From NCBI GenBank assembly GCA_009746045.1, contig RPFO01000730.1, forward strand, positions 1 to 34,529: DNA of 34,529 bases, read 5' to 3'. Under the pieces are notes generated by a model. It saw only the letters and a program-made list of their open reading frames with translations. It did not search any database and had not been told where the DNA came from. The position numbers and the translations under genes are program-made. Positions 8,994-19,649 of the stretch are shown here, one piece after another (positions within the stretch are counted from its first letter, which is position 1; each line of letters opens with the position of its first letter). This DNA is from Mesostigma viride. Taxonomy: Eukaryota; Streptophyta; Mesostigmatophyceae; Mesostigmatales; Mesostigmataceae.

Positions 8994-9656
8994 TCACCCG
9001 GTTATACGAGGATGGGTGAAGATACGACCGATCATCCGGTGCTTGTACTCATCGAAAATGTCGCTGAGAAGGTCGGCCAAACCCGTTGGCACGCCCCCGT
9101 TGGCCTCCGTGTCGTCAGCCACCAATCCCGCGCACAGAACAGTGACCAACTCATCAACGCGACGCTCCATCACATTCTCGCGATCCACATCAGGAATGGA
9201 CGCAAAATAGGCGTCCCTCGCCGCCTTAGTGTGGGGGCCAACGGGGACCTTGACAGTTCGGTTGAGCACCTCCACAAAATCAGTGTACGCGTGATCCATC
9301 TGCTCCAAACGATCAGCGCGGGTAGTGTACAAGTACCCCTCCGCCTCACGCAAGCGGGGCACAGACACCTTGTCATAAATGGCCCTCAGCTGATCAGGCG
9401 TCATCTCATACAGGCGGCGGGGTGTCACCTTCTTTATATCGACGAACCACCAATAGGGGTTGGCATCGCGGAACTCCAGTTCCTCGTCAATCAAATTGCG
9501 CACAGCGCGAACCTTTGCCTCCATTATCGCCAGCACGGCCTCCCATTCCTTGTGAGAGGCCTTGTTCACACCACGCAAGTAGGGCCAGCTGAGCTCTGCC
9601 AAAACAAACAAAATTTCGCTTGGCAGATCCTCGAAAGTAGCACCAGCATGGGCCAT
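8994..9656 (-). CDS. F-box-like protein B, right-arm copy
   Basis: This is the mirror of the left copy, with the same 220-residue length, the same F-box-like start and the same promoter. It differs mainly in the last dozen residues (GRIFTHPRITG instead of VVSSPIHRITG), where two one-base indels compensate. It is the only gene open in full in both arms. The TAATAAGAC motif occurs past its stop at 8903-8911. Function beyond F-box-like is unknown. Confidence 0.72.
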   Translation of the reverse strand: MAHAGATFEDLPSEILFVLAELSWPYLRGVNKASHKEWEAVLAIMEAKVRAVRNLIDEELEFRDANPYWWFVDIKKVTPRRLYEMTPDQLRAIYDKVSVPRLREAEGYLYTTRADRLEQMDHAYTDFVEVLNRTVKVPVGPHTKAARDAYFASIPDVDRENVMERRVDELVTVLCAGLVADDTEANGGVPTGLADLLSDIFDEYKHRMIGRIFTHPRITG

Positions 9657-9757
9657 TGTGTATTTTACAGCTGTAAGGATGGCTGTCTGCGTGTGGATGA
9701 CTGTGTGCCTGGCAGTGTCGGAGGCGAGACCTACCCCCAAACGCCCGTGACTCCGCT

Positions 9758-9763
9758 TTTATA
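9758..9763 (-). promoter_or_regulatory. TATA box of F-box-like gene B (right arm)
   Basis: GGTATAAAAGCGG on the minus strand lies about 100 bases before the ATG. It is identical to the left arm, with the same G-box upstream near 9885. Confidence 0.6.
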
Positions 9764-9912
9764 CCCTCGCGGCCACGGCGTCCCACGATAGTGCCGTGCA
9801 AGCGTCGCGCCGGCGCGGCGTCCCACGATAATACCGTGGAGCGTCGCGCCGGCGCGGCGCCGGCAATTCTCGTGGGATACCGTGCCACGTGGCGCCCAGC
9901 CATAGGCTCCCA

Positions 9913-10515
9913 CGAAAAGTTCGTGCTATGCGGATAGCCCGAACTTTTGGGGATAGCCCGAACTTTTCGAAACCTTGCTAGGGAAAAGTAAAAGTTTCCA
10001 GTGGGGATCCCAGCCATTTTGAAAAGTTCGGGCTATGGTTCGGGCTATCGATTTATAGCCCGAACCGCCCCTTTTTCCCCTCTGGGCGGTGTGTTGCTAT
10101 GGGTGGATGCTACTCTTTCTTTTACTCTGTTTCCCAACACATAAAATTTTATGTGTTAGCAATTGTCATCTATAAATAATCATAGCTAATACCCTATATT
10201 TTATGTGTTAGCAATCCTATCTGTATATACAGGAAATACCCCTATATTTTATGTGTTAGCAATCTAAGGAAGAAACACACACATACACTGCACACTGTCC
10301 AAATAACCAAGTCCCTACCCCATGTACAATGCATGACACCACCGCCCAAGGGGAAAAGGGTCCGGTTCGGGCTATAAACTGATAGCCCGAACCATAGCCC
10401 GAACTTTTCAAATGGCTGGGATCCCACTGGAAACTTTTACTTTTCCCTAGCAAGGTTTCCAAAAGTTCGGGCTATCCCCAAAAGTTCGGGCTATCCGCAT
10501 AGCCCGAACTTTTCG
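9913..10515. mobile_element. Nested fold-back (MITE-like) element, right arm
   Basis: This is the mirror copy of the 5965-6569 element, 603 bases, with the same TTCGGGCTAT-based inverted repeats and the same internal TTGCTAACACATAAAAT repeats. Single-base differences from the left copy are few. Confidence 0.7.
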
Positions 10516-10545
10516 CAAACAAGTCAAGTCCTACGCCTAGTGCAT

Positions 10546-10584
10546 GAGTGTTGGATTTGCATGCAAAGAGTCTTATTCATTACA
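10546..10584 (-). terminator. Shared 3' box after the right CxxC gene
   Basis: On the minus strand this reads TGTAATGAATAAGACTC then TTTGCATGCAAATCC. It is the same box, at the same distance past the stop, as in the left arm. Confidence 0.5.
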
Positions 10585-10661
10585 AAATAGAATACCACAA
10601 GTCCCTATCAACAGTAGCCTCCATAGGCTTGCATGGGCCAATCAAGTGCCCAGATGACACC

Positions 10662-11759
10662 CTACGCGAAGAAATAGGGCTTGTTGGACCCCACAACATC
10701 GTACAGAAGGAAGCCCCCGGCCTCTGCATTACGCTTGAGACGGTTGTTGGGGCGGCTAAAGCCCGGGAAAGCGACAGCCTCAGAAACAAGGCTGCAGAAC
10801 TTGGCGCACTCGTAGCAGACCAAGTCAACGTCTAAAGAACGAGGCCTTGGAGCCACATACAGGTTCTGCACGTTGATGTCGATGCGCTTCATGCACTTCT
10901 GGCACTGCCTGCGAGGCCAGTAAAACTTGTCACTGGAGGGGCCGTCGTGCGTGTTGTCCTGGGCGCGCTCTGCCATCTTGTGGAGTTCCTCGTTGTACTG
11001 GAACACCTCATCGATATGGCCCTTGTACTCCCAATACTGCATGCCGCGAGACATGGCCTTGCTGATGACCACGTTGTTGTCGACATACTGGGCCAGGAAC
11101 TCGTTGCGGCAGATCCCACAAACGACGTCGCCAACCACGAGCTTGGCAACACGGAAATGGGAAGTGGTCTCCAGCATCTGAGGGGTGACCTCCTTCACCA
11201 CTTCGTGCGCGTGGAGAGCAGGCTTCTTGCACACAGCGCACATGCACTTGGACAGAGGGTAGCCGGTGGGAGGAGGCGGGAGACGCTTGGGCTCATATTC
11301 GTACTTGTAAATCTGCAAGCCCGTGTCAAAATTCTTGACAGTCTCCTGCACCTGCTCCGTGGGAGGAGAGGGACCTAGTGCATCCACCTTGTCGCTCAGT
11401 TCATCCAGAGCGCACCCCCGGCACTGCATCTCCCCGTTCTCCTTCTTGCACACTGCCCTCTCCGGCACCTTTTTGCAGGTGACGCAATGCACCAGAGGAA
11501 ACTTGGAATCGCCACTACCATTTGGCCACACATGGCCTGCTGGAGGCCAAATGTCAGAGTCCTTAAACCGAGGGGCGAATAGCCCAGGGAGAGGAGCAGG
11601 CACGTACACAGGCTCAGGCACTGGCGCAGCAGGCACTGGCACTGGCACAATCACAGGCACTGGCGCTGGCACAGGCGCAGGCACTGGCACAAGCGCAGGA
11701 GCTATGGCGGAACAACCAGTCCTAGTTTTGTGCAGCGAGGATATGGCAATCCATAGCAT
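10662..11759 (-). CDS. CxxC-rich zinc-binding protein, right-arm (intact) copy
   Basis: This encodes 365 residues from the chosen ATG at 11759. Residues 20-60 are Ala/Pro/Val-rich (VPVPAPVPAPV). Six CxxC pairs follow: 92/95, 113/116, 174/177, 214/217, 286/289 and 315/318. They are spaced as three two-pair zinc modules of about 20-40 residues each. The third lies before a basic stretch (RLKRNAE). I recognise no known family; zinc ribbon or treble-clef folds are likely. The start is uncertain. An ATG in good context (GCCATGTCC) at 11843-11845 opens a different frame that runs to 11702, so a first exon or an upstream frame may exist. The gene diverges from gene A across a 550-base promoter region. 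Confidence 0.7.
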   Translation of the reverse strand: MLWIAISSLHKTRTGCSAIAPALVPVPAPVPAPVPVIVPVPVPAAPVPEPVYVPAPLPGLFAPRFKDSDIWPPAGHVWPNGSGDSKFPLVHCVTCKKVPERAVCKKENGEMQCRGCALDELSDKVDALGPSPPTEQVQETVKNFDTGLQIYKYEYEPKRLPPPPTGYPLSKCMCAVCKKPALHAHEVVKEVTPQMLETTSHFRVAKLVVGDVVCGICRNEFLAQYVDNNVVISKAMSRGMQYWEYKGHIDEVFQYNEELHKMAERAQDNTHDGPSSDKFYWPRRQCQKCMKRIDINVQNLYVAPRPRSLDVDLVCYECAKFCSLVSEAVAFPGFSRPNNRLKRNAEAGGFLLYDVVGSNKPYFFA

Positions 11760-12314
11760 CTGGGAGAACCAAGCCCATGCAAGGCCCTAGTCTGTGCCCT
11801 AGTCTGACGCCTGAACAATGGCCCAGCTGCTGCATCAACGGACATGGCGGTCTGCTGTTGTTTTCTGCGCTGGCTATGGCTGTTCTGTGGTGTGATGGTG
11901 CATTTGGTAGGCCTGCACGACCTTTGTACCTGTGGAAACTGGCCCTCCCACGAGATCTTCATCGGACGGCTGGGATCGATCCTCTAGAAGGTTCCATGGC
12001 GCGGCGCGGCGCGGCGCGGTAGTGACGTGGCGGAATGCCGTGCCACGGTACTCGGACCAGTATCCATGATACTGGTCCGGCCGTACCGGCGCCGCGCCGT
12101 ATCCGAGATACGCCGTACTATCATGGGAGATCTGAATTGCCGTGGACCGTCCGATCTCTGCCACGTGGCGGCGTCCCGTGGGAGATCGTCGTCCACGGAA
12201 TATTCCGCGAAGATGCCGTGGGGCGGGTACAAAGGTCCGACACCACGTCAAAGTGGGCACTTCTCGCCTGCTCCAGCATCCCAACAGCACTAGCACCACT
12301 ACCACAAAGAAGAC
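11760..12314. promoter_or_regulatory. Divergent promoter region between the CxxC gene and gene A (right arm)
   Basis: This is the mirror of 4167-4721. It contains the GGACCAGTATC hairpin near 12054-12080, a CCACGTGGC G-box near 12163 and GGAATATTCC near 12196-12206. Small arm differences surround the G-box (CTGCCACGTGG here, CGCCACGTGG opposite) but the box itself is kept. Confidence 0.45.
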
Positions 12315-12948
12315 ATGGCCGCTGCCACTTTTAACAGCCTGCCAGCTGAGATTGTGCACGAAATCGTGGAGTTGGCATGGCCCCACGGGTGTGGTGTCAG
12401 CAAGGAGCTGCAAGTGCCGTGGGACGCTGTCAAAGCTAAGACAGAGCAGCGAATGATGCAGCTGTGGATGCTATTGCCAATGAGCTTGAGGGGCGCTTCC
12501 TCTCTAAGCGCAGGCAGCCAGGGCCGTTTTGCCACTATACAGGATGGGCCCTGCGCAACTTTGCCATCGCCATCGCCAAGGCGGTGTGCAGTCCCTTTCC
12601 ACTTTTGAGAAGAGGATGGACGCCTGCAAGTATGGCGATAGGCGTATGGAGGTGGCAACTCTGGCCATCGACCTAGAGGTTAAGCTGTCTGACCGCGTTT
12701 GCGCGATTCCCCGCCTGTGGGATGTGATGAAGGAGTATGTTGAATCCATTCCTCAGGTGGATAAGGATAAGACCGCAGAGGAGCATTGCCGTGTGCTCGT
12801 GGACCTCGTGAAGGCCGAGTACGACGCCTATCTGCCTGTCAACTTTTCCCCCGCTGCCTGCGAGAGGGAACTGAGGGTCATGAATGCCACCTGCGACAAG
12901 ATGTACGACAAGTTCTGTCGCCGCCTGGCCCTGGAGGGGGTTCACTAA
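12315..12948 (+). pseudogene. F-box-like protein A, right-arm copy, two frameshifts
   Basis: It starts like the left copy (ATG 12315, LPAEIVHEIVEL) and ends intact at the TAA 12946-12948 after KMYDKFCRRLALEGVH. The frame breaks near 12464 (one base missing in CAGCTGTGG, against CAGCTGCTGG) and near 12577 (one base missing in CATCGCCAAGG, against CATCGCTCAAGG). Both sites are intact, or broken differently, in the left arm. The expected product is about 211 residues, with an F-box-like start and an unrecognised remainder. Confidence 0.6.
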
Positions 12949-13652
12949 CTAAGTGCCCCTTTGGAATAGACAAAGTCCCCTATGGGCATTAAGCCTTATT
13001 ATGATTCTAATGGAAATCCATGACTTTGTCTCTATCTCATGGCGTCTCATAGTACAATTGCACTAGGAATCGTAGTACAGAGAGTATAATAAGAGTAGAA
13101 ATGCACTAGACGACACTACAGTAGTACAGATTACTACAAATACGCAACTGCTTGTGTATTGTAGGATTTCCCACTAGAATCCGTCCAAGTGTCGTGCCAT
13201 ACTGCCACGTGGCAACCTGGACGGTCTGACATGACAGTCCGTACAAGACGTATCCGTCAGCTGCCGGTTCGGACGGCCTGCCATGTCAGTACCGTGCCAC
13301 GTCAGATCTGACAGCGTGCCACGTCAGTCCGCGCCGCGCCGGTTCCGCCGCGCGTCGGTTACGAAGATCTGCCACGACAGTCGCACACTGTCCCGTCTGA
13401 CACCTGTCAGATCTGTCAGTCTGCCATGACAGTCCGTATCCCTGTCACGTAACTGCCGACGCGGCGCGACCGTTTCCTTCTAGCGACCGTCCCACGGCAT
13501 ATTCGTGGGAATATTCCCGGAATATGCCGGGAATATGCCGTTCGTCCTCCTCCCCACGAGGCCAAAAGCCCAAACACGACCAAAAATGCAGCCAAACCCT
13601 CACGAACCACTCAGAACAGCAGCAGGATACCACTATCAGCAGCTAGCCAGCT
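12949..13652. promoter_or_regulatory. Upstream region of the right RING gene
   Basis: There is no gene here. It is the mirror of 2834-3532. CATATTC/GGAATATTCC repeats lie at 13495-13540, and CTGTCATG/CTGACGTGGCA inverted motifs at 13180-13440. The stretch 13040-13200 differs from the other arm by many substitutions, including AGGTTGCCACGTGGCAGTAT-like sequence here in place of the left arm's AGACTGCC-GGCAGTCT palindrome. Confidence 0.45.
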
Positions 13653-15194
13653 ATGGCGACGACCCAAGAACATGAGGCCCAGGAACCTGAGCGTACGTAT
13701 TTTCCCATGCATGTCTGTTTTTGTGTTTCCTTGGTTTGTTTTTTGGGCATTTTCAGCAGCTGACAGGAACGCCATGGTCATTTTCTATTCATTCTTTGCA
13801 GGCTGGAACCCCTCTGACGACCTTTTTGACCACAACGACTACGACCACCTGGACGACGCAGGCACGGAAGTCAATTCGCACGCTGCGATCGACGACCTGG
13901 TGGCTCAGTCTCGCCCTGCGGCTGCTCCCAGTACGTGGTCTGCTGTTTTATGCATCCCTTTTCGATTGCCTGCTGGATTTTGCAGGTGATGGCCACTATC
14001 TGTTGGATGTTGCAGGTGATGGCCACTATCTGATACATTTTGCAGTTGTCTGTGTGTTTTCCTTTGCATGCAGGCCTGCTGCGTGGTGGTCCCAGCTCCC
14101 GTTCTCGTTCTGGAGGCGCTGGGCCCAGCGGTGGGGACTTAGCCGCATTGCAGCGCCAGCTGAGGGAGACGCAGGAGGAGTTGGAGCGCGAGAGGAACCG
14201 CAGCAGGCGTCGTTCTTTCTCCCCTGATCCCACTCGCGAAGAGCTCAAGAAGATGCGCTTGGCTCTCGAGGAGGCGAACCACAAGATCACGTGGTTCGAG
14301 AAGAGGCTGGCGTGCTGCGACATCTGCACCGAGCCCTTCGGCACGGAGGGGAAGTACCCCATCATCTACCTCGTGGAGGGCGTCCACACCTGCGTCCCTC
14401 AGCACTGCAACAAGTGCGCTGATATGCTCGAGGCCCACGCTCTGGAGTATAATTCTACCAGGCCCAACGCCCGTGTGATTGGCAAGCGCTGCCCAGAATG
14501 CAAGGAGCTCCTGATGCGCACTGGCAGCCAGTACAAGCGCAATGTGGGTGTCGACAGACTCACATTCACCCTTGTGAATGTGCGTCTGTGCGCTCGCGGG
14601 TGCGGCGGCGAGGTCGTGCTCGGCGAGGAGGCGATTCACGACAACACCTGCGCTAAGCTTGTCAGGCCCTGCCCCAACAAGCTTTCTCTCCCTGGTGATA
14701 ACGGCACCGTGACCATCCTGGGCTGCACCTACCAGGCCACCAGCCGCGAGGACTTGGATCGCCACCTGCGCGTGGTGGACAACGTGTCAGAGTGTGGTTT
14801 CCGTGGTCTGCCGGCCGCCATCGCCGCCGCCGCCGCCGCTGCTGCTCCTCCTGCTGCTCGTGCTGCTGCTCCTGCTGCTGCTCCTGCTGCTCGCGCTTCT
14901 TTCGCTGTTCGCGCTGTGGGGGGGAATGAGAATTACCCCGCGGGAGTCAACGGTTTCCTGTCCGCCCTGCAGTACATCAGGGATCACCCCCAGTTGGAGT
15001 GCTCCGGGTCTGCGGGCAATGCACTGGCTGTGGCCTTCTTTGAGGCACTCGGCGGTGGCGTCGGGTGGGACGCGCTGGCCATGAGGCGGTTGGTGGATCG
15101 CTTCCGCGACGGGGCGAGGCGCATTGTTGAGAGGGACGCACACTTGGTTGCTGATGTTCAGCACCGGGAGGTGATTGTGGTTGAGGATGAGTAG
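13653..15194 (+). CDS. RING and TRAF-type zinc-finger protein, three exons, right-arm (intact) copy
   Basis: Exons 13653-13692, 13802-13930 and 14074-15194 join in phase with GT-AG introns of 109 and 143 bases, giving 429 residues. Exons 1-2 encode an acidic N-terminus (DDLFDHNDYDHLDD). Residues 60-75 are Gly/Ser/Arg-rich, and 78-135 look like a coiled coil. CDIC at 138-141, the Cys/His cluster TCVPQHCNKC and CPEC at 196-199 form a RING-like finger. Residues 229-290 carry the CxxxGC...H...C, CP...GC and L..HL spacing of TRAF-type fingers. An alanine run follows at about 304-335, then a roughly 90-residue acidic-ended tail. RING/TRAF-finger proteins are usually E3 ubiquitin ligases, which is likely here. 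Intron 2 contains a direct repeat (TTGCAGGTGATGGCCACTATCTG, two copies) offering alternative acceptors. Confidence 0.8.
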
Positions 15195-15296
15195 GGGGTC
15201 TAGAAAGGGGAAGGGGCTATTCCTCCCTGTAGTGAGTGTGCCCTTGGAGGCACCTCGTTGAGGACATGGTTGATTAGGACTTTGCCTATTGTACAT

Positions 15297-15333
15297 TGTA
15301 ATAAATAAGACTCATTGCATGCAAATCCAACAC
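15297..15333 (+). terminator. Shared 3' box after the right RING gene
   Basis: TGTAATAAATAAGACTC then ATTGCATGCAAATCC lies about 100 bases past the stop. It is the mirror of 1160-1196 and is nearly identical to the box behind the CxxC gene. Confidence 0.5.
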
Positions 15334-15483
15334 CAATGCATCATTAGATAGGAACCCGCGGCCCGCGAATAGGACTTGAACGGATATCCCATGATACTAG
15401 AGGTTCCCACGATACTGGCGCCTGTCACAGTACGGCCAGGTGGACGGCCGGGTGGACGGTGGGGTCGCCCTAGGGTTTAGTAG

Positions 15484-15775
15484 CAGCTGTTCGTCGGTGC
15501 CATCACGGAGAATTTCGTCACCGCCTGCAAGGTCGGCTTCACGGCCGCCCTCGTTGATGACATCGAGACAGCGGGTGCAGCTGCACGTCCGCGTCGCATA
15601 CCGCATCTTGTGGGAAGGGCCTCCTGGCGGGGAGAGTGTGCGGTTCTGATTGTTGCTCTTGTTGATGGGGCCGTTGCGGGATACCACGCGTAAATAAGCA
15701 TCAGCCAGCTCCCCCTGACCGTTGCATAATCCACTGATGGAGGCATCGCAGACAAAAATTCTGCGTCCTGCCATT
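15484..15775 (-). CDS. Unrecognised open frame truncated by the palindrome edge
   Basis: From the ATG at 15775 (MAGRRIFVCDASISGLC) about 97 residues run to the palindrome edge at 15483. They include a cysteine cluster, CSCTRC, and an acidic segment. Beyond the edge the frame reads about 30 residues of palindrome sequence before a stop. The composition looks protein-like and no other frame is as good. It may be a host or transposon gene whose remainder was displaced. I do not recognise it. Confidence 0.35.
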
Positions 15776-15792
15776 GCTAATGTTCGTCCCAC

Positions 15793-18700
15793 TCATAACA
15801 TCTATGATGCATTTTGTACTGTAGGCTTTCCTATTCTAGCCCGCAAATGTCCCGACTGACTGATAGCAATGCCATTAAAAAGCAAACTGAAAGCTACGTG
15901 ACTTCGTCGGTTCACTGGCGTCACAATCCGCTATTCTAAGTATTCAGGAAGGCTCGCACAACAGCAGCCGGCCCGCCATTGACGCGGAAAAAGGCCTTAA
16001 AGAGTGCGCGATTGAATTCATGAAATAATACAGAGGTACCGACTCAAGTGCCGTACCGGCCGCCATCTCGCCAGCTGCTTATTGCTTAATATTCTCTAGT
16101 CTTTCAGTACTCACTTATTCCTCAGGAAAAGGATCCTAACTGATCAAAGCCAGTCACGCAGGCTGGCCGGTCTGGCACGAAGGCCGGGCTTTATGGCGTG
16201 ACCTTTTGGGGGATTTAGGGATTTCCGGCCCGTTGGGAAAGAAAGGGGTGGCTCACACATTTTGGGAAACAAAAGGCAATTTGGGGGATTTCCCCGCGGT
16301 TTTGGTAAATTTGGCGCGGGCGTGTGGCATGGGTGCATTTTTGGCCACACGTACTTGCGGTAGCAGCGTAGGTGGTGGTCGGCGATCGATATGCAGTCGA
16401 TAATGCATATCGACCGAGTGCAACCTGCAACCCCACAACCTAGAACGGCAGACAATGATGCGACGTGTCGGGTGGACTGTTGCAAATCATGGTTAACTGA
16501 ACACACCTGCGTGGAATGATGGCGCAGAGTACTGCAGAGTATGAATTTCCGCAATATGGCTCTCGCGCAGTCGATCAGTTTTTGATCCCGCCCGAGCCGC
16601 CGGGTACCATATTCATATCACGTCGCGACACAATATTGTGGAAAATCGCGAAAAACCTAACAAAGCAAGGTACTAAGATAGACTGTAAGGTTCTTTGCAT
16701 CATTGCATGCATGGCGTGGTAGTCAAATTGCAGGATCCATAATCTTGGCTACAACGATGTTTTGCTGTTAATTTGCTGTTAATTTGTTCCTTCTGCTGCG
16801 TATGAAGTTAGTAGTTTGCTCCAGCTAGGGAATTTGCGTGGTTGTGCAAGTGCTTGGCTATGGCATGGCCGGTTTGTCCAGCACATTGCTTTATACTTGG
16901 GACCTCCTTGCGCATGCTTCAGCCTGCTTGTCCTGAATGCATGCTAATAATCCTGACTTTGCTCGGTTTCCTACAACGGGCTTTTTCGTTGATATATTTG
17001 TGGAATGCATGGTAGAATTAGTTTGCATTACGCCTTGCATTAATTAAACGTGCAATTGCCTTTTGCTCTCTGGTTGGTTCGTGTTTGAGGAAGGTCTCTT
17101 GACAGATTGCCACATTACCAATTTCTGTAATTGCTTAGTAGTCATAGCCCAGGCAGGGCTCCATCCAAGCAGGCTTGTGACATGACAAGGGCTCATGAGC
17201 TAGTGGTGTTATAATGGGTAATGGTTATATGGTAATTCTATTAAGTGAGAGTGTGAGACAACTATGCACTGACCAATAAGACATTCTGGCGGCCAGTCCA
17301 TGAGTAGTTGCAGGAATCAATTAACTAATTAATGTACACGTGACTGCGTCACGAATAGTTTGGCCGGGAATGATTATGAGGCATCATGGGAATTTACATA
17401 AGTATCTCTTGAGTAACATGGTTGCCCAATGGCATACGCCCCATGAATCACCTACTAAGTCGTCGTAATGTTAATTATACTGGTTCTCAGACGATGGAGG
17501 ACGCATGTTTTGGAATGAAACACGCAACCGTACTGGTCTAATGAGAGAGCTACCGTCTCTACCCAAAAAATTTACAACTGAGTCCGTGTCGCCCAATTAA
17601 TGTGTGCGAGGTGACATCATGGTGACATGGTCTTAATTCGAGCATCTTGCATGTGCATATGCTTTTGTGGCCAGTGCGGCTTTTGTATCCATGTCCATGC
17701 TCGACAATAGTGAATGAATTAGGAATCTATGTAGTGAATTCGAAGTTAGGAATTGAGTTGCCCAGGGGGAGCAGGCCCTCCAGCCCTGAATTCTCAAATG
17801 CACCGGCTGGAGAAAGCCTATCTGAACTCACATCTGCAAATGTATGCACCAATATTCAAGATTAGCTCCCATCCAATGAAGCTGCTATGTGTAAGTTAAT
17901 TATTTCAATCAATAAATCAATTAAGATGTGTTTTAACCTTCAACTGTGTCCACTGATTCCTAAAAAATGGACTGAGTGACACTGACATCTTTGCACACAT
18001 TAAGTGAGACAACTATTCCTGAGCGCATGGCGTAATCGATCCAACATCCTATGTTTGTTTACGGTATAAAAACAATTTCTGCATGGCTACGCCTTGCATT
18101 GGGACCAAGCATGCAATTATTTTTTCTAATGAGATTAGCATAGTACTCCGTGGCATGCATTTGCGCACGACACGCAAGTACTTACTTACTTATGCATTTA
18201 TGTTACATATGCACTGGTTGTCTCTTTGATATTTATTTGGGGGCATGCCATTGGTCCCATATCAATGACTATTGGGTGCTATAAATAGCGCCAACCCCAA
18301 GGGGTACGGAAAAATTGAGGATTTGAGACATACATCATGCAATATGGACCACTTATACAAATCAGTATGCCCTGGAATTCAAAGGCAGTTAGTTAATATC
18401 ACAGGCATGCCATCAATACATTCACAACATGACATGCCACAGAACTGCACAAGCTAGCTAGCAAAAAGCCCAAAATAGCTCAGTCCTAAAAATAGGACCA
18501 AGTTTTTTGGGCGTGGTTGGCTAGCACTGCCGTTTTGGTTTCCTATCCCAATGTGGCACAAAACATCATAGCTGGCCACACATGCATCCTCCAACACATT
18601 TCCAGCATATATAACAGCAGCTCATGCAATATAATGTTGGAAATATAGTGCCATTAGGCATAAAGCACGTGTAGAAGGCACATGCAAGGAGCTGATTACC

Positions 18701-19649
18701 AACGCATCATATACGCTACAAACAACTTCAAAATACAAGAAAAAAGGAAAGAAACAAAGAAGCAACTTGCTGATGCTTCAAAGCAAGCAGATCCCAGGCA
18801 TCTCCATCAACAATTATTGTCTCTAACACACAACAAACACACAAAAAGAAGGCGGGCTTGGCCAGCTTGCATGCCTACAACTGGGCAGAAAAGCACTCTC
18901 CCTGAATTGTTTAAGCAACTGAAAGCATCGTATCATCACAATAATCATTATTACAAACGATATCTGTCGTTACCAACATTGATGTTGTAGCATACGCTAA
19001 AAGCACTCAAATCTCGTCCAAAATCTGGCCGAGGTAGCATTACTACCCAACCACCACAAGCCTATGCACAGATGCAATAAATCAACAAAAAGACGGTCAT
19101 GAAGCCTCGATTACAGCCCCAAGACTGATATCGAAACAATATATGACACATGCGCGGTCACTGAGACATGTTAAAAGGCTAAAGCGTACCTGCCTACCTG
19201 GTCGAAACTCGAAACCGCAGATTACCTTGTTTGCGGGAGCTAGCACGCCCACCCCCCGAACGTAACCTCAAGCATGTCCTGGCCGCCATGGATGATCAAC
19301 TGTGCTAGGAATGACATGACGAACTCATCCATGCGCAAAAATCCCAACTTTTTCTGCCGGGCAACAAGTAGAGGTCGCATGACTGTCATCGCCAGGCCGG
19401 CCACACGATTTGCTGCACCGCGACATCACCTAGAGACATATCTACGCATTTTCAAATGCTTCACGGCTAAGGATATAGCATTTATAATACCTATGGATGA
19501 TGCCTACAAATTTTCATTCCAATACGTCAAGGCATGCTCTCGCCCCAGTCAGTTGTTCGCGCCACCATAGCAGCGTAAGTGAATATTTTGTAGTCGCGTC
19601 GTCCCCCCTGCCCTCCTGCCACTGGTTCTGTTTACTTGCGTCTGCCCCG
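15793..19649. other. Intergenic stretch without convincing genes
   Basis: The stretch is AT-rich with many CATGCATGC-type runs and short chance open frames only (none over 136 residues, none recognisable). It holds scattered copies of GTGAGACAAC (near 17246 and 18003). No RNA gene is seen. Confidence 0.5.

Larger units (their letters stand above)
1009..15483. mobile_element. Giant spacerless palindrome, two arms of about 7.2 kb carrying four genes each
   Basis: The left arm (1009-8239) is the near-identical reverse complement of the right arm (8240-15483). The axis at GTTAGAGGC/GCCTCTAAC has no spacer. Homology stops at CTACTAAACCC on the left and at its complement on the right, beyond which the flanks differ. 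Arm differences are mostly scattered one-base indels, plus a cluster of substitutions at 3280-3430 (mirror 13040-13200). Each arm carries genes RING, A, CxxC and B in mirror order. I see no transposase, integrase, polymerase or target-site duplication. Possible identities are an inverted dimer of a mobile element, linear plasmid or virus, or a host inverted duplication. The palindrome is certain from the sequence; its identity is unknown. Confidence 0.8.

Noticed and set aside
1009-15483. Fold-back read or assembly artefact as the full explanation of the palindrome
   Set aside because: Not excluded, but less favoured. The arms differ by clustered substitutions near 3280-3430, have different flanks, and a second inverted junction lies near 988. 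Reads over the axis would decide.
16144-16554. 136-residue minus-strand open frame
   Set aside because: Composition is not protein-like and no motif is visible; surrounded by non-coding sequence.
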